Part shown: piece after piece, positions 51,509 through 59,843 of the stretch
Layout: the number at the start of each line of letters is the position of its first letter
Numbering within the stretch: position 1 is the stretch's first letter
Assembly (NCBI RefSeq): GCF_000091545.1
Contig: NC_006461.1
Span: 433,564-497,563 of the forward strand
Reading direction: 5' to 3'
Source: Thermus thermophilus HB8
Lineage (GTDB): Bacteria; Deinococcota; Deinococci; Deinococcales; Thermaceae
Length of the DNA stretch: 64,000 bases
Notes under the pieces: model-generated
Told to the model about the DNA's origin: nothing
The model's input: only the letters and a program-made list of their open reading frames with translations
The model's database searches: none
Translations under genes and position numbers: made by a program

Positions 51509-53235
51509 AGCGTATCGGCGTGGTCTTGGGCCGGCGGGAGGCCACCCCCTTGGAGTTCTGGGTGGGGGTGGAGGGGGACGGGCTTTTGCGCCTGGACGAC
51601 CTGGTGGTGGTGGAGGGCTTCCACCCCCAGGTGGGCCAGGTGCGCTTCTTCGGCATGGTGGACCACGTGGCCAAGGTCCACGAGGGGGAAAGCTTTGACA
51701 CCGACACCTTCCTCGCGGTGGAGGGCAAGATCCCCGTGAGCCTGGCCTACGTGGCCCACGTGAGCGTGACCCGCATCCTCCCCGAGGAGTTCTTCCCCCC
51801 GGACCCGGGCTCCCCCGTGTACCTGGCCCAGGAGGAGGACCTGGAGCTCGCCCTCTACTACGACGCCATGCGCAACCAACGGGGAAGCACCAAGCTCCCC
51901 GCCGGGCTCCTTAAGAACGGGGAGGTGGCCTACCTCAACCTGGAGTTCTTAAACGGCGTCAAGGGCGGGCACGTGAACATCTCCGGCATCAGCGGGGTGG
52001 CGGCCAAGACGAGCTACGCCACCTTCCTCCTCAAGAGCCTTCTGGAAAGCGGGGTCCTGGAGGACGCCCACCAGGCCAGGGTCCTCCTCTTCAACGTCAA
52101 GGGGGAGGACCTCTTCTTCCTGGACAAGCCCAACGCCCGCCTCACCGAGGAGGCGCGGAAGGCCTACGCGCGGCTTGGCCTCCCCGCGACCCCCTTCCAG
52201 AGCGTGGCCTTCCTCGCCCCGCCCAAGAAGGCGGGCTACCTCCCGGACGTGGACACCCGGCTGGAGGGGGTGGAGGCCTACCACTGGGACCTGGTCCAGT
52301 TCTGCCAGAGGGGCCTCCTCCCCTTCCTCTTCGCCGACCGCGCCGCCATGACCAACCTGGGCTTCCTGGTGGCCCACGTGACGGAGAAGCTCAAGCGCCT
52401 CGCCGAGGGGCAGAAGGGCCCCCACCTCCAGGTGGAGGACTGGCCCGGGGGGGAGGCTTCCGAGGGGATGAGCTTTGACCAGCTGGGAAAGGCGCGCCTC
52501 AAGAGCTTCTCCGACCTCGTGCGCTACCTGGAGTACAAGCTCCTGGGCCCCGAGACCGGGGAAGGGGAGGGGGACCGGGGCTGGACCGCAAGGCAGGCCA
52601 AGGGGACCCTGGAGGCCTTCGTCCGCCGCCTCCGCTCCAGCGTGGAGAACGTGGCCCACCTCGTCCGGGGGGACCGGCCCGGAAGCCCCCCGGACCCCCT
52701 TTCGGGGAAGGCCCAGGTGCACGTGGTGGACCTGGCCAAGCTCTCCCCCCAGGCGCAGATGTTCGTGGTGGGAAGCCTCCTCAAGGACCTCTTTGAAAGG
52801 AAGGAGCGGGGGCAGTACCGGGGGAGGGTCTTCATCGTCCTGGACGAGCTCAACAAGTACGCCCCCAGGGAGGAGGAAAGCCCCATCAAGGACGTGCTCC
52901 TGGACATCGCCGAGAGGGGCCGCTCCCTCGGGGTGATCCTCATCGGGGCCCAGCAGACGGCGAGCGAGGTGGAAAGGCGCGTGGTGGGGAATGCGGCCAT
53001 AAGGGTGGTGGGCCGCCTGGACGCCGCCGAGGCGGAGCGCCCCGAGTACCGCTACCTTCCCACCTCCTTCCGCCAAAGGGCCCTCATCCTTCCCCAGGGG
53101 GCGGTGATCCTCCACCAGCCCGAGATCCCCGTGCCCCTCCTTGTCCACTTCCCTTTCCCCGCCTGGGCCACCAAGAGGGAGGAGGTCCTGGAGGACAACT
53201 CCGCCGAGGCCCTGCGCCGGGAGTTCTTCAGGTAG
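51505..53235 (+). CDS. herA: HerA-family hexameric DNA translocase
   Basis: A 576-residue ATPase with the N-terminal HAS-barrel (residues 1-120), the P-loop variant GISGVAAKTSYATFLL (about residue 155), Walker B VFIVLDELNKYAP and an arginine/sensor region IGAQQTASEVERRVVGNAAI. GTG start with AGGAGG six bases upstream. With NurA it forms an end-resection machine; no mre11/rad50 genes are in this window. Confidence 0.9.
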   Translation: MKRIGVVLGRREATPLEFWVGVEGDGLLRLDDLVVVEGFHPQVGQVRFFGMVDHVAKVHEGESFDTDTFLAVEGKIPVSLAYVAHVSVTRILPEEFFPPDPGSPVYLAQEEDLELALYYDAMRNQRGSTKLPAGLLKNGEVAYLNLEFLNGVKGGHVNISGISGVAAKTSYATFLLKSLLESGVLEDAHQARVLLFNVKGEDLFFLDKPNARLTEEARKAYARLGLPATPFQSVAFLAPPKKAGYLPDVDTRLEGVEAYHWDLVQFCQRGLLPFLFADRAAMTNLGFLVAHVTEKLKRLAEGQKGPHLQVEDWPGGEASEGMSFDQLGKARLKSFSDLVRYLEYKLLGPETGEGEGDRGWTARQAKGTLEAFVRRLRSSVENVAHLVRGDRPGSPPDPLSGKAQVHVVDLAKLSPQAQMFVVGSLLKDLFERKERGQYRGRVFIVLDELNKYAPREEESPIKDVLLDIAERGRSLGVILIGAQQTASEVERRVVGNAAIRVVGRLDAAEAERPEYRYLPTSFRQRALILPQGAVILHQPEIPVPLLVHFPFPAWATKREEVLEDNSAEALRREFFR

Positions 53236-53247
53236 GATGGCCTCGCC

Positions 53248-54297
53248 ATGAAGAAGACCCCCCTTTACGAGGCCCACCTTCGCCTGGGCGCCCGGATGGT
53301 GGACTTCGCCGGGTACCTCCTCCCCCTCCAGTACACCTCCATCGTGGAGGAGCACCTGGCCGTGCGCCGGGCGGTCGGGGTTTTTGACGTGAGCCACATG
53401 GGGGAGTTTCTGGTCCGGGGCAAGGAGGCCCTGGCCTTCCTCCAGTGGGCCACGGCGAACGACGCAGGCAAGCTCAAGGTGGGAAGGGCCCAGTACTCCA
53501 TGCTCCCCAACGAGCGGGGCGGGGTGGTGGACGACATCTACCTCTACCGCCTGGGGGAAGAGGAGTACCTCATGGTGGTGAACGCCGCCAACATCGCCAA
53601 GGACCTCGCCCACCTCCAGGCCTTGGCCAAGGGGTTCAGGGTGGAGCTTGAGGACGCCTCCGAAAGGACCGCCCTCCTCGCCCTCCAGGGCCCGAAGGCG
53701 GCCTCCCTCCTCCAGGGGCTTACCGATCTGGACCTTTCCCAGAAGCGCAAGAACGACGTCTTCCCCGCCCGGGTGGCGGGCCGGCCCGCCCGCCTCGCCC
53801 GCACGGGGTACACGGGGGAGGACGGGTTTGAGCTCTTCCTCGCCCCGGAGGACGCCGAGCCCGTCTTTCTGGCCCTGGTGGAGGCCGGGGCCAAGCCCGC
53901 GGGCCTCGGGGCCCGGGACTCCTTGAGGCTCGAGGCGGGCTTCCCCCTCTACGGCCACGAGCTCACCGAGGAGACCAACCCCCTCTGCACCCCCTGGGCC
54001 TGGGTGGTGAAGAAGGAAAAGGCGTTTTTGGGCAAGGAGGCCATGCTGGCCCAGGCCTGCCGGGAGCGCCTCGTGGGCCTCGTTCTGGAAGGGGGCATCC
54101 CCCGGGAGGGCTACCGGGTGCTCTCTGGGGGCCGCCCCGTGGGCCGGGTGACGAGCGGCGGGTATTCGCCCCTGCTGCAGAGGGGCATCGCCCTCGCCTA
54201 CGTGGAGGAAGGGGCGGAGGGGCCTTTCCAGGTGGAGGTCCGGGGCCGGGCGGTCCCCGCCGCCCTTAGCCCCCTCCCCTTTGTGCCGCTAAAATAG
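53248..54297 (+). CDS. gcvT: Glycine cleavage system T protein (aminomethyltransferase)
   Basis: A 349-residue folate enzyme starting MKKTPLYEAHLRLGARMVDFAG, with VFDVSHMGEFLVRG (catalytic Asp), ARTGYTGEDGFELFLAPEDA and GARDSLRLEAGFPLYGHEL. It transfers the aminomethyl carbon from the H protein to tetrahydrofolate. It is the first gene of the gcv set; TAGGAT lies nine bases before the ATG and is a possible -10. Confidence 0.95.
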   Translation: MKKTPLYEAHLRLGARMVDFAGYLLPLQYTSIVEEHLAVRRAVGVFDVSHMGEFLVRGKEALAFLQWATANDAGKLKVGRAQYSMLPNERGGVVDDIYLYRLGEEEYLMVVNAANIAKDLAHLQALAKGFRVELEDASERTALLALQGPKAASLLQGLTDLDLSQKRKNDVFPARVAGRPARLARTGYTGEDGFELFLAPEDAEPVFLALVEAGAKPAGLGARDSLRLEAGFPLYGHELTEETNPLCTPWAWVVKKEKAFLGKEAMLAQACRERLVGLVLEGGIPREGYRVLSGGRPVGRVTSGGYSPLLQRGIALAYVEEGAEGPFQVEVRGRAVPAALSPLPFVPLK

Positions 54298-54315
54298 CGG
54301 GGGTTGGGAGGCGCT

Positions 54316-54702
54316 ATGGACATACCCAAGGACCGCTTCTATACCAAGACCCACGAGTGGGCCCTGCCCGAAGGCGACACGGTGCTCGTCGGCATCACCG
54401 ACTACGCCCAGGACGCCCTCGGCGACGTGGTTTACGTGGAGCTACCCGAGGTGGGCCGGGTGGTGGAGAAGGGCGAGGCGGTGGCCGTGGTGGAGAGCGT
54501 GAAGACCGCTTCCGACATCTACGCCCCCGTGGCCGGGGAGATCGTGGAGGTCAACCTCGCCCTGGAGAAGACCCCTGAGCTCGTCAACCAGGACCCCTAC
54601 GGGGAGGGCTGGATCTTCCGCCTGAAGCCCAGAGACATGGGCGACCTGGACGAGCTCTTGGACGCCGGGGGCTACCAGGAGGTCCTGGAAAGCGAAGCCT
54701 AG
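54316..54702 (+). CDS. gcvH: Glycine cleavage system H protein
   Basis: A 128-residue lipoyl carrier. The lipoylated lysine is K63 in VVESVKTASD. GGGAGG before ATG 54316 selects this start. It carries the aminomethyl group between the P, T and L proteins. Confidence 0.96.
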   Translation: MDIPKDRFYTKTHEWALPEGDTVLVGITDYAQDALGDVVYVELPEVGRVVEKGEAVAVVESVKTASDIYAPVAGEIVEVNLALEKTPELVNQDPYGEGWIFRLKPRDMGDLDELLDAGGYQEVLESEA

Positions 54703-54724
54703 GGGAAAGGATGCGTCCCGAAGA

Positions 54725-54795
54725 CCCTTCCCTCGCCCGCGCCTTAGGGCGGGAAGGGCGCTTTGTGGCCCCGGGGCAAATGGCCCTGGGGTTTT
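54725..54795 (+). promoter_or_regulatory. Two intercistronic hairpins, second terminator-like, between gcvH and gcvPA
   Basis: First stem: CCCTTCCC (54725-54732) with GGGAAGGG (complementary arm ending 54758) and an inner GCCC/GGGC. Second stem: 54769-54777 with 54783-54791 (CCCCGGGGC/GCCCTGGGG with one G-T pair), five-base loop, then TTTT. This looks like an intrinsic attenuator within the operon. No glycine-riboswitch motif is visible. Confidence 0.55.
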
Positions 54796-54811
54796 GCTTG
54801 AGGATGGAGAC

Positions 54812-56128
54812 ATGGACTACACGCCCCACACGGAGGAGGAGATCCGGGAGATGCTCAGGCGGGTGGGGGCGGCCTCCCTGGAGGACCTCTTCGCCCACCT
54901 GCCCAAGGAGATCCTGAGCCCTCCCATAGACCTTCCCGAGCCCCTGCCCGAGTGGAAGGTCCTGGAGGAGCTGAGGCGCCTCGCCGCCCAAAACCTCCCC
55001 GCCCACAAGGCCTTCCTGGGCGGGGGGGTGAGGAGCCACCACGTCCCCCCCGTGGTCCAGGCCCTGGCCGCACGGGGCGAGTTCCTCACCGCCTACACCC
55101 CCTACCAGCCCGAGGTGAGCCAGGGGGTTCTGCAGGCCACCTTTGAGTACCAGACCATGATCGCCGAGCTCGCGGGGCTGGAGATCGCCAACGCCTCCAT
55201 GTACGACGGGGCCACGGCCCTGGCCGAGGGGGTCCTCCTCGCCCTCAGGGAGACGGGGAGGATGGGGGTTTTGGTCTCCCAGGGGGTCCACCCCGAGTAC
55301 CGCGCGGTGCTTCGGGCCTACCTCGAGGCCGTGGGGGCCAAGCTCTTGACCCTCCCCCTGGAGGGGGGAAGGACCCCCCTCCCTGAGGTGGGGGAGGAGG
55401 TGGGGGCGGTGGTGGTCCAGAACCCCAACTTCCTGGGCGCCCTGGAGGACCTCGGGCCCTTCGCCGAGGCGGCCCACGGCGCGGGGGCGCTTTTCGTGGC
55501 CGTGGCCGACCCCCTCTCCTTGGGGGTGCTCAAGCCCCCGGGGGCCTATGGAGCGGACATCGCCGTGGGGGACGGGCAGAGCCTCGGCCTCCCCATGGGC
55601 TTCGGCGGCCCCCACTTCGGCTTTCTCGCCACCAAAAAGGCCTTCGTGCGCCAGCTTCCGGGTAGGCTCGTCTCCGAGACCGTGGACGTGGAGGGAAGGC
55701 GGGGCTTCATCCTCACCCTCCAGGCCCGGGAGCAGTACATCAGGCGGGCCAAGGCCAAGAGCAACATCACCACCAACGCCCAGCTCACCGCCCTCATGGG
55801 GGCCATGTACCTCGCGGCCTTGGGGCCTGAGGGGCTTAGGGAGGTGGCCCTGAAGAGCGTGGAGATGGCCCACAAGCTCCACGCCCTCCTCCTGGAGGTT
55901 CCGGGGGTCAGGCCCTTCACCCCCAAGCCCTTCTTCAACGAGTTCGCCCTGGCCCTCCCCAAGGACCCCGAGGCGGTGCGGCGGGCCCTTGCGGAGCGGG
56001 GCTTCCACGGGGCCACCCCGGTGCCCAGGGAGTACGGGGAGAACCTCGCCCTCTTCGCCGCCACCGAGCTCCACGAGGAGGAGGACCTCCTGGCCCTGCG
56101 GGAGGCCCTTAAGGAGGTTTTGGCATGA
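54812..56128 (+). CDS. gcvPA: Glycine dehydrogenase (decarboxylating) subunit 1
   Basis: A 438-residue alpha subunit of the split P protein: MDYTPHTEEEIREMLRRVG start, FLGGGVRSHHVPPVVQALA, YDGATALAEGVLLA and DGQSLGLPMGFGGPHFGF. Start ATG 54812 with GGAG upstream; length equals the characterised Thermus subunit. Forms a tetramer with the PLP-bearing subunit 2, encoded with a four-base overlap. Confidence 0.94.
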   Translation: MDYTPHTEEEIREMLRRVGAASLEDLFAHLPKEILSPPIDLPEPLPEWKVLEELRRLAAQNLPAHKAFLGGGVRSHHVPPVVQALAARGEFLTAYTPYQPEVSQGVLQATFEYQTMIAELAGLEIANASMYDGATALAEGVLLALRETGRMGVLVSQGVHPEYRAVLRAYLEAVGAKLLTLPLEGGRTPLPEVGEEVGAVVVQNPNFLGALEDLGPFAEAAHGAGALFVAVADPLSLGVLKPPGAYGADIAVGDGQSLGLPMGFGGPHFGFLATKKAFVRQLPGRLVSETVDVEGRRGFILTLQAREQYIRRAKAKSNITTNAQLTALMGAMYLAALGPEGLREVALKSVEMAHKLHALLLEVPGVRPFTPKPFFNEFALALPKDPEAVRRALAERGFHGATPVPREYGENLALFAATELHEEEDLLALREALKEVLA

Positions 56129-57549
56129 GCTTTCCCCTGATCTTTGAACGGAGCCGGAAGGGAAGGCGCGGCCTCAAGCTGGTGAAGGCGGTGCCCAAGG
56201 CGGAGGACCTGATCCCCAAGGAACACCTGCGGGAGGTCCCGCCCCGCCTCCCCGAGGTGGACGAGCTCACCCTGGTGCGCCACTATACCGGGCTTTCCCG
56301 CCGCCAGGTGGGGGTGGACACCACCTTCTACCCCTTGGGGTCTTGCACCATGAAGTACAACCCCAAGCTCCACGAGGAGGCGGCGCGGCTTTTTGCCGAC
56401 CTCCACCCCTACCAGGACCCAAGGACGGCCCAGGGGGCCTTAAGGCTCATGTGGGAGCTCGGGGAGTACCTCAAGGCCCTCACGGGCATGGACGCCATCA
56501 CCCTGGAGCCCGCCGCCGGGGCCCACGGGGAGCTCACGGGGATCCTGATCATCCGCGCCTACCACGAGGACCGGGGGGAGGGGAGGACGCGGCGGGTGGT
56601 CCTGGTCCCCGACTCGGCCCACGGCTCCAACCCCGCCACCGCCAGCATGGCGGGCTACCAGGTGCGGGAGATCCCCTCGGGGCCCGAGGGGGAGGTGGAC
56701 CTCGAGGCCCTGAAGCGCGAGCTCGGCCCCCACGTGGCCGCCCTCATGCTCACGAACCCCAACACCTTGGGCCTCTTTGAACGGCGCATCCTGGAGATCT
56801 CCCGGCTCTGCAAGGAGGCGGGGGTGCAGCTCTACTACGACGGGGCCAACCTGAACGCCATCATGGGCTGGGCGAGGCCCGGGGACATGGGCTTTGACGT
56901 GGTCCACCTGAACCTCCACAAGACCTTCACCGTGCCCCACGGCGGGGGCGGGCCTGGCTCGGGCCCGGTGGGGGTGAAGGCCCACCTCGCCCCCTACCTC
57001 CCCGTGCCCTTGGTGGAGAGGGGAGAGGAGGGCTTCTACCTGGACTTTGACCGGCCCAAGAGCATCGGCCGGGTGCGGAGCTTCTACGGGAACTTCCTGG
57101 CCTTGGTCCGGGCCTGGGCCTACATCCGCACCCTGGGGCTAGAGGGCCTTAAGAAGGCCGCGGCCCTCGCCGTCCTCAACGCCCGCTACCTGAAGGAGCT
57201 CCTCAAGGAGAAGGGCTACCGGGTGCCCTACGACGGGCCCTCCATGCACGAGTTCGTGGCCCAGCCCCCCGAGGGCTTCCGCGCTTTGGACCTCGCCAAG
57301 GGGCTTTTGGAGCTCGGCTTCCACCCCCCCACGGTCTACTTCCCCTTGATCGTCAAGGAGGCCCTCATGGTGGAGCCCACGGAGACCGAGGCCAAGGAGA
57401 CCCTCGAGGCCTTCGCCGAGGCCATGGGGGCGCTTTTAAAGAAGCCCAAGGAGTGGCTGGAAAACGCCCCCTACTCCACCCCGGTCCGCCGCCTGGACGA
57501 GCTTCGGGCCAACAAGCATCCCAAGCTCACCTACTTTGACGAGGGCTAA
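56125..57549 (+). CDS. gcvPB: Glycine dehydrogenase (decarboxylating) subunit 2
   Basis: A 474-residue PLP subunit. The cofactor lysine is K266 in HLNLHKTFTVPHGGGGPGSG; PLGSCTMKYNP and LEPAAGAHGELTGILI are family motifs. It decarboxylates glycine and loads the H protein. The operon ends 15 bases later in a strong hairpin. Confidence 0.95.
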   Translation: MSFPLIFERSRKGRRGLKLVKAVPKAEDLIPKEHLREVPPRLPEVDELTLVRHYTGLSRRQVGVDTTFYPLGSCTMKYNPKLHEEAARLFADLHPYQDPRTAQGALRLMWELGEYLKALTGMDAITLEPAAGAHGELTGILIIRAYHEDRGEGRTRRVVLVPDSAHGSNPATASMAGYQVREIPSGPEGEVDLEALKRELGPHVAALMLTNPNTLGLFERRILEISRLCKEAGVQLYYDGANLNAIMGWARPGDMGFDVVHLNLHKTFTVPHGGGGPGSGPVGVKAHLAPYLPVPLVERGEEGFYLDFDRPKSIGRVRSFYGNFLALVRAWAYIRTLGLEGLKKAAALAVLNARYLKELLKEKGYRVPYDGPSMHEFVAQPPEGFRALDLAKGLLELGFHPPTVYFPLIVKEALMVEPTETEAKETLEAFAEAMGALLKKPKEWLENAPYSTPVRRLDELRANKHPKLTYFDEG

Positions 57550-57564
57550 ACCCCTTGCCGGGGC

Positions 57565-57592
57565 CCCCATGCCGGCTTGGGCCGGCATGGGG
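57565..57592. terminator. Bidirectional terminator between gcvPB and ribF
   Basis: CCCCATGCCGGC, loop TTGG, GCCGGCATGGGG: a perfect 12-bp stem placed between convergent genes. T-tracts are weak on both sides. Confidence 0.75.
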
Positions 57593-57597
57593 TGGGG

Positions 57598-58482
57598 TTA
57601 AAGCCCGAAGTAGGCCCGGGCCTCGGCCACGTCCTCTGCGATCTGGGCCCTTAGGGCCTCGAGGGAGGGGAAGCGCCTTTCCTCCCGGAGACGCTTGAGG
57701 AAGCGCACCCGCACCTCCTCCCCGTAAAGCTCCCCGGCGAAGCCCAAAAGGTGCACCTCCAAGCGCCTTTCCTCCCCCCCCAGGGTGGGCCGCGTCCCCA
57801 CGTTGGCCACCCCCTTGTAGCGCCCGAAGGCCCCTTCCGCCTCCACGGCGAAGACCCCGGGGGGAAGGACCTTCAAGGGGTGGACGGCGAGGTTGGCCGT
57901 GGGGAAGCCGAGCCGCCTTCCCATCCGGTCCCCCTCCACCACCACCCCGTAGGCCCCGTAGAGGCGGCCCAGGAGATGGCGGGCCTCCTCCACCCGGCCT
58001 TCCCGCAACAGGGCGCGGATGCGGCTACTCTTCACCGCCTCCCCCCCAAGGCTCAAGAGGGGGACGACCCGGGTGGGGGCCACCCGCTCCAGGGCCTCCG
58101 GGCCCCCCGCCCGGCCTTGTCCGAAGCGGAAGTCCTCCCCCACGTAGATCCGGCTCGCCTGAAGGGCCCTTAGGTCCTCCAAGAAGGCCTCGGGGGGTCT
58201 TCTGGCGAACTCCTCGTTGAAGGGCACGGCCAGGATGAGTTCCACCCCCACCTCCCTCAGGGCCTCCACCTTCTCCTGAAGGTCCATGAGGAACCCTTCC
58301 CCCCGGGTGAAGACCTTGGTGGGGGGGTCAAAGGTGTAGACGAGGAGGGGCGCCTTCAGGGTTTTGGCCTCGGAGAGGGCCTGGCGCAGGAGGTACTGGT
58401 GGCCCAGGTGCACCCCGTCAAAGGAGCCCACGGCCACCACCTTGGGGCCTTTGGGGACGTCAGCGACCTCGGAGAAAAGCAT
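57598..58482 (-). CDS. ribF: Bifunctional riboflavin kinase / FAD synthetase
   Basis: A 294-residue protein. The N-terminal FMN adenylyltransferase has GSFDGVHLGHQYLL and KSSRIRALLREG; the C-terminal kinase has GDRMGRRLGFPTANLAV and GVANVGTRPTL. It makes FMN and FAD from riboflavin. It overlaps the ADP-ribose pyrophosphatase gene by 23 bases. Confidence 0.95.
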   Translation of the reverse strand: MLFSEVADVPKGPKVVAVGSFDGVHLGHQYLLRQALSEAKTLKAPLLVYTFDPPTKVFTRGEGFLMDLQEKVEALREVGVELILAVPFNEEFARRPPEAFLEDLRALQASRIYVGEDFRFGQGRAGGPEALERVAPTRVVPLLSLGGEAVKSSRIRALLREGRVEEARHLLGRLYGAYGVVVEGDRMGRRLGFPTANLAVHPLKVLPPGVFAVEAEGAFGRYKGVANVGTRPTLGGEERRLEVHLLGFAGELYGEEVRVRFLKRLREERRFPSLEALRAQIAEDVAEARAYFGL

Positions 58483-58972
58483 GGTAGTAGAGGACCCCCA
58501 CGAGCCCCGTGGCCGAGAACTCCACCTCCCCCCTCTGGTGCCTCTCTAGGGCCTCCTCCGGGCGCATCCAGACCACCTCTATGGCCTCGTCCTCGTCGGG
58601 GTGGGCCTCCACCTCCTTTAGGTTTTCCGCGAGGAAGACGTGGGTCTTCTCGTCGGTGAAGCCGGGGGAGACGAAGTAACTGAAGAGGTAGGTGAGGTCC
58701 CCGCTAAGGCCCGTCTCCTCGGCGAGCTCCCTCCTCGCCGCCTCCAAGGGGTCCTCCCCGGGCTCTATGAGGCCCGCCGGGATCTCCAGGGGGGCGAGGC
58801 CCACGGCGGGGCGCATCTGGCGCACGAAGAGCATCCTCCCTTCCCGCAGGGCGATCACCGCCACGGCGGGCTTGTGTTCCACGATCTCGTAACGGCCTTC
58901 CAGGGCCAGGTTCAGGATGCGGCCCCGGTAGAGGTAGGTGCGTTCCACGCCCCCATAATAGACTCTTCCCAT
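58460..58972 (-). CDS. ADP-ribose pyrophosphatase, Nudix family
   Basis: A 170-residue Nudix hydrolase. The Nudix box is seen in GLIEPGEDPLEAARRELAEE, continued by TGLSGDL (G-x5-E-x7-R-E-x2-E-E-x-G form). MGRVYYGGVERTYLYRGRIL is the start of the known Thermus ADP-ribose pyrophosphatase; ATG 58972 is used rather than one nine bases upstream. Its start codon shares two bases with the divergent pseudogene ATG. Confidence 0.92.
   Translation of the reverse strand: MGRVYYGGVERTYLYRGRILNLALEGRYEIVEHKPAVAVIALREGRMLFVRQMRPAVGLAPLEIPAGLIEPGEDPLEAARRELAEETGLSGDLTYLFSYFVSPGFTDEKTHVFLAENLKEVEAHPDEDEAIEVVWMRPEEALERHQRGEVEFSATGLVGVLYYHAFLRGR
58959..58964 (+). promoter_or_regulatory. -10 box before the amidohydrolase relic
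   Basis: TAGACT, six bases before the ATG at 58971, the same geometry as functional leaderless promoters in the window. Confidence 0.5.
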
Positions 58973-59310
58973 GTGGCTCACCGACGGCCGCCGGAGCCTC
59001 CTCCTCCAGGGGGAGCGGATCGCCCGGGTGGAGGCGGGGAAGCGGGGCCTCTTCGTGGAGGTCCTTCCAGGACGCCCACGCCCACCCCCTCTACTGGGGG
59101 GTGGCCTTGCGGGGTATGGACCTTTCCGGGCTTAAGGACCCGGAGGCCGTGGCCCGGGAGGTCCTTTGGGCCCACACCCTCGGGGCCTCCCTGGCGGCGG
59201 GGTGGGCGGACTACGGGCGCATCGCCCCCGGGGCGCGCGCGGACCTCACCCTGTGGGAGGGGAAGAGGCCCGTGGGCCGGGTGTACCGGGGAAACCTGGA
59301 GATTTTTTAG
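58971..59310 (+). pseudogene. Remnant of a YtcJ-like amidohydrolase gene
   Basis: The N-terminus MWLTDGRRSLLLQGERIARV resembles the first strands of amidohydrolases. Then the frame shifts near 59068: the next frame reads FQDAHAHPLYWGVALRGMDL, the metal-binding H-x-H region. Next comes a jump to a C-terminal piece GRIAPGARADLTLWEGKRPV, typical of the end of such enzymes. Most of the 450-500-residue barrel is missing, so the gene is dead through an internal deletion and a frameshift. The first frame itself ends at a stop near 59138. Confidence 0.78.
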
Positions 59311-59323
59311 GGGGCGGTTGAGG

Positions 59324-59329
59324 TATACT
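59324..59329 (+). promoter_or_regulatory. -10 box of a leaderless promoter
   Basis: TATACT, seven bases before ATG 59337. Confidence 0.6.
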
Positions 59330-59336
59330 GCGCCCC

Positions 59337-59843
59337 ATGTACGGGGTCCTGGTTTGGCCCCCCGAGGACCTCCGCCGCTTTATGGAGGAACTCCAGGCGG
59401 CCAGGGGCGTCCGGGGCTTCGGCCCGCCCCACCTCAACCTCCGCCAGCCCTTTGACTGGCCCTACGAGGAGGAGGCCTTGCGCATCGCCCTGGCGGGGAT
59501 CCTGCGGGGCCACCCCCCCTTTCGCGTCCGCCTGGGGGACTGGCGCTTCTTTCCCCAGGGGGTGGTCTACCTCCGGGCCTACGGGGGCGGGGCCTTCCGG
59601 CGCCTCTACCACGCCCTGGAGCCCCTGGCCCCGCCCCTCAAGGAGATTGAGGGGCCGAGCTACATCCCCCACCTGACCCTGGCCCTGGGCCTCTCCCCGG
59701 AGGAGGCGAAGGCCTTGGCGCAAAGCCTCCCGCCCCCGCCCCGCCGCTCCTTCCTGGTGCGGGAGGCGGCCTTGGTGCGGGACGAAGGGGAGGGCCTGGT
59801 GGAGGTGGCCCGCTTTCCGTTAGGCCCTAGCCCAGAGCGATGA
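59337..59843 (+). CDS. 2H phosphoesterase / 2'-5' RNA ligase-like protein
   Basis: A 168-residue protein with two H-x-T/N-L motifs: PPHLNLRQPF near residue 32 and IPHLTLALGL near 110, spaced as in the 2H superfamily (ThpR, YjcG). The first motif has Asn in place of the usual Thr/Ser. Likely acts on RNA ends or cyclic phosphates; the substrate is unknown. Its last 17 bases overlap the convergent transporter gene. Confidence 0.75.
   Translation: MYGVLVWPPEDLRRFMEELQAARGVRGFGPPHLNLRQPFDWPYEEEALRIALAGILRGHPPFRVRLGDWRFFPQGVVYLRAYGGGAFRRLYHALEPLAPPLKEIEGPSYIPHLTLALGLSPEEAKALAQSLPPPPRRSFLVREAALVRDEGEGLVEVARFPLGPSPER

Noticed and set aside
54703..54811. Glycine riboswitch in the gcv operon
   Set aside because: None of the conserved aptamer motifs is visible here or before gcvT; only hairpins remain.
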